Assembly: GCA_023957115.1 (NCBI GenBank)
Contig: JAMLHN010000029.1
Span: 1-51,321 of the forward strand
Direction: 5' to 3'
DNA from: Thermomicrobiales bacterium
GTDB taxonomy: Bacteria > Chloroflexota > Chloroflexia > Thermomicrobiales > UBA6265
Length of the DNA stretch: 51,321 bases
Position 1 is the stretch's first letter. Each line of letters begins with the position of its first letter. The translations under genes and the position numbers were made by a program. This document shows, one piece after another, positions 8,902 to 18,545 of the stretch. The notes below the pieces were generated by a model, which was not told the DNA's origin, did not search any database, and saw only the letters and a program-made list of their open reading frames with translations.

Positions 8902-9957
8902 ATGACCCCAGCTGACTTCGCGTCGATCGACGCTCGGCCCCAGTTTCCCGCGGATTACCGTCCCAATGTCGCCATCGTCGGCATCGGCGGCATCGTCAAG
9001 TCGTCGCATCTGCCGGCGTACATGAAATACGGCATCCCCGTCGCGGCGGTCTACGATATTCGTCCCGAGGCGACGGAAGGAATCCAGAACGAGTTTCACA
9101 TCGGTCGCGTGGCAAAGTCGTTCGAGGAGATTCTCGACGATCCTTCGGTCGAGGTCGTCGATATCGCAACCTTTCCCGAGCATCGCATTCCACTTGTAAA
9201 ACAAGCATTGGAAGCGGGCAAGCATGTGCTTTCCCAGAAACCGCTGGCGCTCGACATGACGTCGGCGCAGGAACTGGTCGACCTCGCGGACACCAGGGGG
9301 CTCAAGCTCGCGGTGAACCAGAACGGCCGGTGGTCTCCGCCATGGCGGGCGGCGACGATGCTGCTCGGCGCCGGGGCAATCGGCGAACCGATCGCGGTCA
9401 CGCATCTGCTCGATCGCTCGTACCGCTGGACGATCGGTACGCACTTCGAAAAGATCCCTCATTGGGCGATCTATGACTACACGGTGCACTGGATCGATAT
9501 CACGCGCACGTGGATGGGCGACCTGAAACCCGTGGCGGTGCGCGGGCGAGACTACCGTACCCCCAACCAGCCACCCGAGTCGTTGACACCCTGGGGACTC
9601 ACGATCGAGATCGACTACGAAAACGGCGCAACCGCGCTGATCCGCGCCACCGGCGGCGAACCCGGCGAACCCGAGGGACATCCATTCTTCATCAACGGCA
9701 CCGAGGGAAAGATCTGGGGCAGCGCGCTTGGACGCGAATTCGTCGAGCTCTATCGCGGGGACGAGCATCTCACGTATGAGCTCGAAGGCGCCTGGTTCCC
9801 GGATGGCTTCGGAGGAACGATGGGCGAGCTCTTGTCGGCAATCGCCGAGGACCGCGAACCGTCGAACTCAGCCCGCCACAATCTGGGTTCTCTTCAGCTC
9901 ACGCTGGCGGCTGTAGCGTCAGCCGAACAGAACGGCATCCCTATCGTGATCGCCTAG
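8902..9957 (+). CDS. Gfo/Idh/MocA family oxidoreductase, second copy
   Basis: Protein of 351 residues with an N-terminal NAD(P)-binding fold (VAIVGIGGIVKSSHLPAY, residues about 23-40). The conserved K/P motif appears as SQKPLALDM near residue 113, where EKP is typical. The C-terminal domain contains the conserved HWIDITR segment with the expected His-Asp pair. AGGAG lies just before the ATG, and the gap to the preceding oxidoreductase is 9 bp, so the two are co-translated. It differs strongly from its neighbour and probably acts on a different intermediate of the same pathway. It closes the sugar-uptake operon. Confidence 0.88.
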   Translation: MTPADFASIDARPQFPADYRPNVAIVGIGGIVKSSHLPAYMKYGIPVAAVYDIRPEATEGIQNEFHIGRVAKSFEEILDDPSVEVVDIATFPEHRIPLVKQALEAGKHVLSQKPLALDMTSAQELVDLADTRGLKLAVNQNGRWSPPWRAATMLLGAGAIGEPIAVTHLLDRSYRWTIGTHFEKIPHWAIYDYTVHWIDITRTWMGDLKPVAVRGRDYRTPNQPPESLTPWGLTIEIDYENGATALIRATGGEPGEPEGHPFFINGTEGKIWGSALGREFVELYRGDEHLTYELEGAWFPDGFGGTMGELLSAIAEDREPSNSARHNLGSLQLTLAAVASAEQNGIPIVIA

Positions 9958-10278
9958 TACACCAGCAATCGGCCAGCATATCAGCTGCGTCGAACGATAA
10001 GCGACAGCTGAGCAATTTCTTGCAGCGGCTGGGCCTGCGGGCCCAGCCCTGAGGTGACCGGCATTTCGAAACCAGGTCCTGTCGCCCTCACCTGCCTCTG
10101 GAGCTGGCCAAGGCGGCGAAAAAATGCGAATATGGCCCACGTCAACGAGGTTGAATAGAAAGCAGGATTATTGTTCGGCAGGCCCTCATGGAATGTCGCT
10201 CCGGAGGATGTGGCAGTCGCTGTCTCCTATCATCGACCGGTGACGGTTCCCCGAGTCCGTACAGGAAGGACGGTACGC
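9958..10278. other. Intergenic region with hairpin
   Basis: This 321-bp gap separates the sugar operon from a secreted protein gene. It contains a perfect 9-bp stem (10027-10035 with 10040-10048, loop TGCG) without a T-run, possibly the 3' end of the upstream transcript. An A-rich stretch near 10119-10180 may include the next promoter, but no convincing -35/-10 pair was found. AGGAAGGA at 10263-10270 is the ribosome binding site of the next gene. Confidence 0.4.
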
Positions 10279-11058
10279 ATGCGACCCTCTAGCAAGCTCA
10301 GGACAGCTCTTACTGCGATCCTTTTGTCGATCGCTCTGGGAGCCCCGCTTGCCACAAGTCTGGAGATGGGTGCGCATGCGCAATCGGTACCCGATACGGA
10401 TCAGGTACAGCCGTTGTTCTCGGTCGAGGGGATCGAATCCCGACTGCTCGCCCAGACACCTCCAGCTCCAATCACTGGTGATTCGCATTGGCTGGTCCTG
10501 GAACGGATAACGATCTCTGCAGAAACAACACTCCCGGAACGGACCACCACTGGTCCGGAGATATTGGTGGTCGAAGCCGGAAGCGTTTCGCTCGAAGACA
10601 GCTTTGGGTTTGCCACTCCAGCAGAAGAAGACGAGAGCCTGACCCTCAACGCTGGCTCGACCTACGTTCTGGCGAACGATGGCTTCGTCGATGCGACGGT
10701 ACTGCGTTTGAGCCTTGTGCCACAACCGTCCAATGGATCAGAAGCAACCCCGGGTCGTGATGACACCAGCGCGACACCAACCGCCGTAACTGGCGAGGTT
10801 GAGCTGCTTCTCGACCGGGAGCTCGATTCGCTGCCCGAAGGAGACGTGTATGTCTATCTGGCTACCGCCTCGTTCCAGCCTGGCGCGTCGAGCGGAACAC
10901 AAGATCACAGTGGGCCACTCGCGGTCTACGTGGAATCGGGAACCCTGTCCATCCAGAGTCCTTCCGGGATCACTGGAAAACTCGGTGAAGGTCAAGGCGT
11001 CGTCCTGCCCGCCGCGATGCCTCCTGATAAGCAGCAACGAGACCGAGACCGGGGCTGA
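10279..11058 (+). CDS. Secreted cupin-like protein, 5' part of a frameshifted gene
   Basis: Start ATG 10279 follows AGGAAGGA with 8-nt spacing. The product opens with a signal peptide (MRPSSKLRTALTAILLSIAL, cleavage near AHAQS). Two cupin-like beta domains follow (about residues 60-155 and 170-245), with phrases such as PEILVVEAGSV and LAVYVESGTLSI. No metal-binding His triad was recognised. The reading frame stops at 11056. However, from about 11021 the +1 frame reads like the natural end of the second cupin domain (ISSNETETGADLLVAGL), and the original frame resumes sense from about 11080. The real protein was therefore probably one chain of about 725 residues reaching 12456. Function unknown. 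Confidence 0.7.
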   Translation: MRPSSKLRTALTAILLSIALGAPLATSLEMGAHAQSVPDTDQVQPLFSVEGIESRLLAQTPPAPITGDSHWLVLERITISAETTLPERTTTGPEILVVEAGSVSLEDSFGFATPAEEDESLTLNAGSTYVLANDGFVDATVLRLSLVPQPSNGSEATPGRDDTSATPTAVTGEVELLLDRELDSLPEGDVYVYLATASFQPGASSGTQDHSGPLAVYVESGTLSIQSPSGITGKLGEGQGVVLPAAMPPDKQQRDRDRG

Positions 11059-11205
11059 CCTCCTGGTTGCCGGGTTGCCGAAGCGACAGCGGCGCCACTC
11101 GCGGAGGTCATTCCGGAGCCAACGTCGACATCCACCCCAACGCAGACGACGGAGCCGACGTCAACGACCATTCCATCTCCAACGACCACACCGTCACCAA
11201 CGCAG

Positions 11206-12456
11206 ATGCCAACACACACCCCCACGTCGACGCCAACGCCGGAGCCGACACACACCCCGACACCGGAACCAACGCACACACCGACGCCGGAGCCAACACC
11301 GACGGTCCCGCCCACGCCCACTCCGGCCCCGGGCAGCGCGCTCTTCGAAGCCGATCTCTCGCAAGGTTTGGAACAATTCGACGCAGGACCGGTTTGGAAC
11401 ATGGTTGGCGGGATGCTGGTGAGCAACGGGAGCGCCGACGCCGTCGTTTACGCACCCTTCAATCCAGGTGACCTGGCCGACTACGCTGTCGAGGTGGAGA
11501 TCCAATTTATCGATCCACGCCCCAATTCTCGCGACGACGTGGGATTTGGAATCATTGCGCGCAACAACGGGGTGGGGGGTATCGACGCATACTACTGGAA
11601 CAACAGAACGTCCAATGTTGCTGGCTCCAGAGTCGAAGCAGGACTCCGCATTAGGTCGGGCGACGATAAGATTGCCGGTCAGGAGTTCCTCCTCGACGGT
11701 GAGTGGCACAAGTACCGTCTTGAGCTAGAAGGCAATCAAATCCGACTGTACGTAGATGGCGGGTTAGTCCTCTTCGCCCAGGATAATCGTTACCTCGATC
11801 CCGGCGTGGCAGGTCTGTGGGTTTCTGAAGGAGCACAGATCAACGTCCGATCCTTCCGGATTGTGACCTTGGGCGGGGAGATCACGGGACCAAACGCCGA
11901 AGTGGCGAGCGACATAACCTCGTCCCAGTCCGACCAGGGCATCAGTTCAACTGGCTCGGTGGACGTGTTTTCGCTATTGCCAGACGTGGACGTCGTTGGT
12001 GACGGACTGTTCCTGATCGACGCTCGTTACCGCTCCCTCGATGAGCTCGTCCAGAACTACCCCTCCCCTTCTGACACCAAAGCCCGATTCCAAAGCTGGG
12101 GGTGGCGGGCCAATGCCATCTGCAACTTTGCCCCAGTTCCGGCAGGAGCATGGGTAGAAGGGTTGCTGAATGGCGTGTATGTCAGCATCCATCAATTCGA
12201 TGGCCCCGACCATGCCGCCCTCGCGCTCGATTGGTCGCTGGACGGGCAGGCGGTGGGCACACCCCTGTACGAAATCTCGGTTCCCAGTTACGGAGATTAC
12301 GCTCGCGGCCTCTACGGCACGCTTGACTATGGAGACGAGGTCACCCTGCTTGTGCAAAAGGGTGACTACTTGATTCGGGTTTCAGCAGCCAGCGTCGGGG
12401 CGAACCCCACCGCCAAGGCAGAGAAAATCCTCGAATCCATTCTGGTCAAGATCTAA
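11206..12456 (+). CDS. Pro/Thr linker plus laminin-G-like domain, 3' part of a frameshifted gene
   Basis: Same frame as the upstream cupin piece; sense coding resumes near 11080 and the first ATG is 11206. It opens with a Thr/Pro-rich linker built on TPTPEPTHTPTPEP. A jelly-roll domain of the concanavalin/laminin-G type follows (about residues 45-225; GEWHKYRLELEGNQIRLYVD is typical of the sugar- or matrix-binding fold). The last ~150 residues form a domain I do not recognise, containing several Trp and Tyr. The piece has no signal peptide of its own, which supports it being the C-terminal part of the secreted protein starting at 10279. Likely role: extracellular binding or surface protein. 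Confidence 0.7.
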   Translation: MPTHTPTSTPTPEPTHTPTPEPTHTPTPEPTPTVPPTPTPAPGSALFEADLSQGLEQFDAGPVWNMVGGMLVSNGSADAVVYAPFNPGDLADYAVEVEIQFIDPRPNSRDDVGFGIIARNNGVGGIDAYYWNNRTSNVAGSRVEAGLRIRSGDDKIAGQEFLLDGEWHKYRLELEGNQIRLYVDGGLVLFAQDNRYLDPGVAGLWVSEGAQINVRSFRIVTLGGEITGPNAEVASDITSSQSDQGISSTGSVDVFSLLPDVDVVGDGLFLIDARYRSLDELVQNYPSPSDTKARFQSWGWRANAICNFAPVPAGAWVEGLLNGVYVSIHQFDGPDHAALALDWSLDGQAVGTPLYEISVPSYGDYARGLYGTLDYGDEVTLLVQKGDYLIRVSAASVGANPTAKAEKILESILVKI

Positions 12457-12595
12457 GGAAGGATTCGGGCAAGGCAGACACTATTTCCGCTGCCGAAGAC
12501 ACGCAAATGAAGACGTGCACGTCCAAGTCTGGCTTCCCCCCAGCGGATAGGTCGGCTAGGCGCATTGGTACCCGTTTACTGGGGATGTTTCAGGG

Positions 12596-12670
12596 TGGCT
12601 CCCCGACGTGGATTCGAACCACGAACCTACCGGTTAACAGCCGGGCGCTCTACCGTTGAGCTATCGGGGA
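12596..12670 (-). tRNA. tRNA-Asn (GTT)
   Basis: On the minus strand the gene folds into a standard cloverleaf. The 7-bp acceptor stem TCCCCGA/TCGGGGA is followed by D stem GCTC/GAGC, anticodon loop CTGTTAA (anticodon GTT, Asn) and T arm CGTGG-TTCGAAT-CCACG. The discriminator is G, and the 3' CCA is encoded (12598-12596). The first pair of the anticodon stem is a C-T mismatch; everything else pairs. Confidence 0.97.
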
Positions 12671-12693
12671 TCATTCATAATCAACGACCCGCG

Positions 12694-12699
12694 ATTCTA
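12694..12699 (-). promoter_or_regulatory. Likely -10 box of the tRNA-Asn gene
   Basis: TAGAAT on the minus strand (5 of 6) lies 24 bp before the tRNA 5' end, in the short gap after the PHP phosphatase gene. No good -35 box is visible, so the tRNA may also be read from upstream. Confidence 0.35.
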
Positions 12700-12729
12700 G
12701 CACATCCTCGCGCAGGCAGGCACCCCCGG

Positions 12730-14642
<1,913 letters not shown>

Positions 14643-14645
14643 CCA

Positions 14646-15878
14646 CTGAATGAATCCACACCGCGGCGCGCACGCCTGGACCTCTCGGTCGAGGCGGCGC
14701 GCCGGCGTCTGGTCTCCCGAATCGCCCCGCTTCCACCCGTGCAACGGCCCCTCTCGGCAAGTCGTGGCCGGGTTCTCGCTCGCGACATCGTTGCTCCAGT
14801 CGACCTCCCTCGTTTCACGAACTCGGCCATGGATGGCGTCGCGCTCCGCTCGCGCGATACGGTGGATGCGAGCAGTTCCTTCCCAATCCATTTTCACATC
14901 GTCGGGCGGATAGAAGCCGGTCAGCAGTGGAACGCCCCCCTTGGTCCAAACGAGGCAATCTGGATCGGCACCGGCTCGGCACTCCCCGTCGATTGCGACA
15001 CCGTCCTTCCCATCGAGTCGATTGCGCCACGAGGGAACTGGTTCGAGCTCACCGCCCCTTGCGCGCCCGGACGACATGTGCGTCCAGCAGGCGAAGACAT
15101 CCGTGCCGGAACGGTTGCAGTCACCGCGGGAATCGCCATCCGACCGCAGGACATCGGCTTGATCGCCGCCCTGGGACTGGAGTCAGTCCCGGTCATCCGG
15201 CGCCCAACCGTTGGCGTCGTTTCGATCGGGCAGGAGCTCGAGACGGACGCCAAACCGACTCAGGTTGCGGACGCAAACGGTCCGATGCTGGCCGCGCTGA
15301 TGACCGAAGCAGGGGCCGAGATTCGCTGGACCGCCCGCGTCGACAACTCGGTCGATCGTCTCCGCTCGCTTCTGGACGATCCCCTCGAACCATGCGACCT
15401 GATCGTCAGTAGCGGCGGCATTTCCAACGGCAACGCCGACACGATGACCCAGGTGTTGAGCAAGGATCCCGCCGCCGAGCTCTGGACGGTACGCCTGCGC
15501 CCAGGCAAGCACTTCGGTGTCGCATTCCATGAGGGCCACACGTTGATCGCGCTCCCTGGAAACCCGATTGCGGCGCTTGTCGGTTGTATGCTCTTTGCCC
15601 ATGCCGCCATCGACCGTCTCGCTGGCCGGGCCGATCGCTCCCCATCGAAGGCCCGCATCGTCGAAACCGCTTCAGGATCGTCCGGGCGCACCGATGCCCT
15701 GCGCGGGTACGCCTGGTTGGATGAATCGGGTCAATTGTTGGCCCGGCCAGCAGAGAATCGCGGATCGGCCGTGCTTTCGTCGCTTGGTGCGGCAAACTGT
15801 CTCATCCTCATACCCGAGGAACGCGCGGCGCTGCCCCCCGGCGATATCGCTGAGATTCGCTGGTTGGGGTATCAATGA
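14646..15878 (+). CDS. moeA: Molybdopterin molybdenumtransferase MoeA, with unusual start
   Basis: Inserts molybdate into adenylated molybdopterin. Recognised motifs are TNSAMDGVALRS (domain III entry), SSGGISNGNADTM and the catalytic loop ALPGNPIAALVG; the C-terminal beta domain is present. MoeA-like sequence (LDLSVEAARRRLVSRIAPLP) begins before the first usable GTG (14739), and no ATG/GTG/TTG lies in frame between that and the mdh stop. The best candidate is CTG 14646, with AGGAG (14632-14636) nine bases upstream. The alternative is the out-of-frame ATG 14650 plus a one-base indel. About 410 residues, normal for MoeA. The gene follows mdh by 3 bp and nearly overlaps the next gene. Confidence 0.9.
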   Translation: MNESTPRRARLDLSVEAARRRLVSRIAPLPPVQRPLSASRGRVLARDIVAPVDLPRFTNSAMDGVALRSRDTVDASSSFPIHFHIVGRIEAGQQWNAPLGPNEAIWIGTGSALPVDCDTVLPIESIAPRGNWFELTAPCAPGRHVRPAGEDIRAGTVAVTAGIAIRPQDIGLIAALGLESVPVIRRPTVGVVSIGQELETDAKPTQVADANGPMLAALMTEAGAEIRWTARVDNSVDRLRSLLDDPLEPCDLIVSSGGISNGNADTMTQVLSKDPAAELWTVRLRPGKHFGVAFHEGHTLIALPGNPIAALVGCMLFAHAAIDRLAGRADRSPSKARIVETASGSSGRTDALRGYAWLDESGQLLARPAENRGSAVLSSLGAANCLILIPEERAALPPGDIAEIRWLGYQ

Positions 15879-15931
15879 ATGGGACCGGCTGGCGCCGGCC
15901 CGCACGCAACGAGAACGTACCAGGAGTTCGG

Positions 15932-16894
15932 ATGCGAGGAATGGAGCCATTTTCGACGGCAAAGGGTATCTGGAACATCATCCGCGAGCTGAGCCTCGAT
16001 GACATTCGAGACGAGGCCCTGAGCATGCCGCGCGTGCTCATCCTTTCCAACGACCGCGATATGGGCGAGCGGATCGCCGCCAATGTCACCGGACTGGAGT
16101 TTTCCGAGTTCGCATCGATTCGTCGTCTGGACGAAACTGGCCTGCCGATTGAAGGGTTCGATGCAGTCGTGATCTACGATCCAGATGCAACCCCGGAATC
16201 CAAGGCCATCCTCGACCGGCTCCGCGCGTCCGACGCCAAGGTCGGCGCGGCCGCGTTCATGAGCTCCAATCCGGGCGACCAGGTTGCCCTGCGGCGGCTC
16301 CGCGCCCGGATCCTGACGCAGAATCCCGACCGCGCGGTCGCGTTGGGACGCTATCTGCCGGGCTTTCGCGAGGCCGCTATCAGGCAAGTGAACAATGAAA
16401 CGTCGATGGCAAACGCCCAATTCGCGTTGATCGCGAACGTTCCCACGGTCATTCCGGTCTTCGGCAGCATCGCAACCGTCGGCGCCGATTTCTTCATCCT
16501 GACCAAGAATCAGCTCTTGCTCATCTTCAAGATCGCCGCCATCCATGGGGAAAACCTCGACGACACCACGCGCATCTTCCGCGAAATGGTGCCCGTCGTC
16601 GGCGCGGGTTTCTTCTGGCGCACCGTCGCGCGCGAGGCGGCGGCGCTCGTCCCCTTCATGGGCGGCGCGGTGCCCAAGGTTGCCATCGCTTACTCGGGCA
16701 CCATGGCCATCGGCAAAGCCGCCGACTACTACTACTCGGAGGGCGCCAAACCGTCCAAGGAGACGATGAAAGGCTTCTATCAACAGGCGCTCGAATCACT
16801 TGCAAAACGACAACCGCTGCTCAAGCGCAACGCCAGGGCCACCGACACCAAATGGCGCCTCATCGAGGAAGAGGAGCTCCTCGATGATGAGTAA
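15932..16894 (+). CDS. DUF697-domain membrane protein
   Basis: Protein of 320 residues of unknown function. The N-terminal ~110 residues look like an alpha/beta domain resembling a degenerate nucleotide-binding or receiver fold (PRVLILSNDRDMG, FDAVVIYDPDA). The middle holds the DUF697 signature with two hydrophobic stretches (VPTVIPVFGSIATVGADFFI and LLLIFKIAAIHG). A further hydrophobic Gly/Ala region and an acidic tail (EEEELLDDE) follow. I choose ATG 15932 because AGGAG lies five bases upstream; an ATG at 15875 overlapping the moeA stop is possible. DUF697 is the domain found with YcjF and some membrane GTPases. It is convergent with glpK. Confidence 0.75.
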   Translation: MRGMEPFSTAKGIWNIIRELSLDDIRDEALSMPRVLILSNDRDMGERIAANVTGLEFSEFASIRRLDETGLPIEGFDAVVIYDPDATPESKAILDRLRASDAKVGAAAFMSSNPGDQVALRRLRARILTQNPDRAVALGRYLPGFREAAIRQVNNETSMANAQFALIANVPTVIPVFGSIATVGADFFILTKNQLLLIFKIAAIHGENLDDTTRIFREMVPVVGAGFFWRTVAREAAALVPFMGGAVPKVAIAYSGTMAIGKAADYYYSEGAKPSKETMKGFYQQALESLAKRQPLLKRNARATDTKWRLIEEEELLDDE

Positions 16895-16929
16895 CATCCC
16901 AGCCCTCTGGACACCAGGCCCGTTTCCCC

Positions 16930-16959
16930 ACTCCTAAATCCCAGCTCCCAACTCCTCAA
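16930..16959. repeat. 30-bp dispersed repeat, copy 1 (covers 3' end of glpK)
   Basis: This 30-bp sequence, containing CTCCTAAATCCCAGCTCCC, recurs at 35163-35192 with one mismatch. Read on the minus strand it supplies the last codons of glpK (ELGAGI) and its TAG stop. A diverged inverted relative lies at 35108-35127. Confidence 0.75.
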
Positions 16960-18451
16960 GGGGCCAATCCTGTACGCGGTCGACCGCGGTCTTCCACCGC
17001 TCGACCAGACGCTCGATTCTGGTTCGGTCACCGGACGGCTCGAAGATGCGATCCACACGCGCGTTCGCCCGCAATGCGTCACGATCGGACCAGTATCCAA
17101 CCGCAAGCCCCGCAAGATAGGCAGCGCCCAACGCCGTCGTTTCGAGATTTTCCGGCCGTACCACCTGGACTCCAATCAGGTCCGCATGAAGTTGCAGCAA
17201 CCGGTCGTTGGCCGCGGCGCCACCATCGACCTTGAGGGTTGTGATGGGCAGCTCCGTATCGACTCGCATCAGATCGACGAGTTCCATCGCCTGCAACGCG
17301 ATCCCTTCGATGGTTGCATGGGCGAGATGCCCTGCGGTCGTACCGCGATCGATCCCAAAAATGCCGCCGCGCGCCGTCGAATCCCAATGCGGTGCGCCCA
17401 GCCCGACCAGCGCCGGTACGAAGACCACGCCTCCTGAATCTGACTCGGTGTCGAGCAAACGCTCGACATCCGCCGACGACTCGATGAGGCCCAGTCCGTC
17501 ACGCAGCCACTGCACCGCGGACCCCGAGACAAAGACCGATCCTTCCGATGCGTAACAGAGCTCGTCACCCCGCTTCCAACCGACCGTTGCCAACAACCCC
17601 GAATCCGAGATCGGAACCCGGGATCCGGTATTCATGAGGAGGAACGATCCGGTGCCAATCGTGTTCTTGGCATCCCCGGGCTCGAAGCAAAGTTGCCCGA
17701 AAAGCGCCGCATGTTGATCCCCCGCGATACCCGCAATCGGAATGGCAGCTCCGAATTCGTTTGGGTCGGTCGATGCCGCCAGCCCGCTCGAATCGACCAC
17801 GTCCGGCAGCATCGACCGGGGAATCGAGAGATCGGCCAGCAGCTCGTCCGCCCACCGCATGGTGCGAATATCGAAGAGCATCGTCCGCGCCGCGTTGCTG
17901 ACATCAGTGATATGCGCGTTCCCACCGGTCAGCTTGGAGATCAGCCAGCTGTCGACCGTCCCGAACAACGCTTCTCCGGCATCGGCCTTCCGCCTGATTT
18001 CGGGATGCTCGTCGAGCAACATCGCCAGCTTCGATGCGGAGAAGTAGGCGTCCGGCACCAGGCCGGTCAGCTCGTGGTATCGCTCACCCATGTTGCGCTC
18101 GACGATCGAAGTAACCCAGGGAACCGACTGCCTGCTCTGCCAGACGATCGCCGGAGCCAGCGGCTCTCCCGTTTGTCGATCCCAGACGATCGTCGTCTCC
18201 CGCTGGTTGGTAATCCCAATCGCCGCGACCCGCTCGATCGAGACACCGCCTGCAGCCAGAACCTCCGCCATACAGGCACGCGTCGTTTCCCAGATTTCGG
18301 TGGCGTCGTGATCGACCCAGCCGCTGGCGGGATAGAGCTGCGTGATCGGTCGTTGCGCAACCGCTCGCACACGTGCATCGCGGTCGAACAGAATCGCCCT
18401 GGACGACGTGGTGCCTTGATCGAGAGTCAATATCAAGTGATCGTCGGACAT
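16934..18451 (-). CDS. glpK: Glycerol kinase
   Basis: Phosphorylates glycerol to glycerol 3-phosphate with ATP; FGGY-family fold. At 505 residues it matches the usual length. Hallmarks include LTLDQGTTSSRAILFD at the N-terminus, the glycerol-contact segment ITNQRETTIVWDRQTG, AGDQHAALFGQ and the C-terminal ATP-site motif LKVDGGAAANDRLLQ. The last eight codons and the TAG stop lie inside a dispersed repeat (16930-16959), so the natural C-terminus may have been replaced. No glpF or glpD lies next to it. It is divergent from aroKB and convergent with the DUF697 gene. Confidence 0.97.
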   Translation of the reverse strand: MSDDHLILTLDQGTTSSRAILFDRDARVRAVAQRPITQLYPASGWVDHDATEIWETTRACMAEVLAAGGVSIERVAAIGITNQRETTIVWDRQTGEPLAPAIVWQSRQSVPWVTSIVERNMGERYHELTGLVPDAYFSASKLAMLLDEHPEIRRKADAGEALFGTVDSWLISKLTGGNAHITDVSNAARTMLFDIRTMRWADELLADLSIPRSMLPDVVDSSGLAASTDPNEFGAAIPIAGIAGDQHAALFGQLCFEPGDAKNTIGTGSFLLMNTGSRVPISDSGLLATVGWKRGDELCYASEGSVFVSGSAVQWLRDGLGLIESSADVERLLDTESDSGGVVFVPALVGLGAPHWDSTARGGIFGIDRGTTAGHLAHATIEGIALQAMELVDLMRVDTELPITTLKVDGGAAANDRLLQLHADLIGVQVVRPENLETTALGAAYLAGLAVGYWSDRDALRANARVDRIFEPSGDRTRIERLVERWKTAVDRVQDWPLEELGAGI

Positions 18452-18545
18452 TGCGAAGCAACCTCATGGTCACGACCGGTTAGAGTAAGGGCCGCAAGAT
18501 TCGTGCTTCCCGGATCGGAAGCGTTCGCAGGACATCGAAACGATC

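Noticed and set aside
11194..11709. Minus-strand open frame of 171 codons
   Set aside because: Antisense to the Pro/Thr linker and laminin-G-like domain; composition follows from the repeat.
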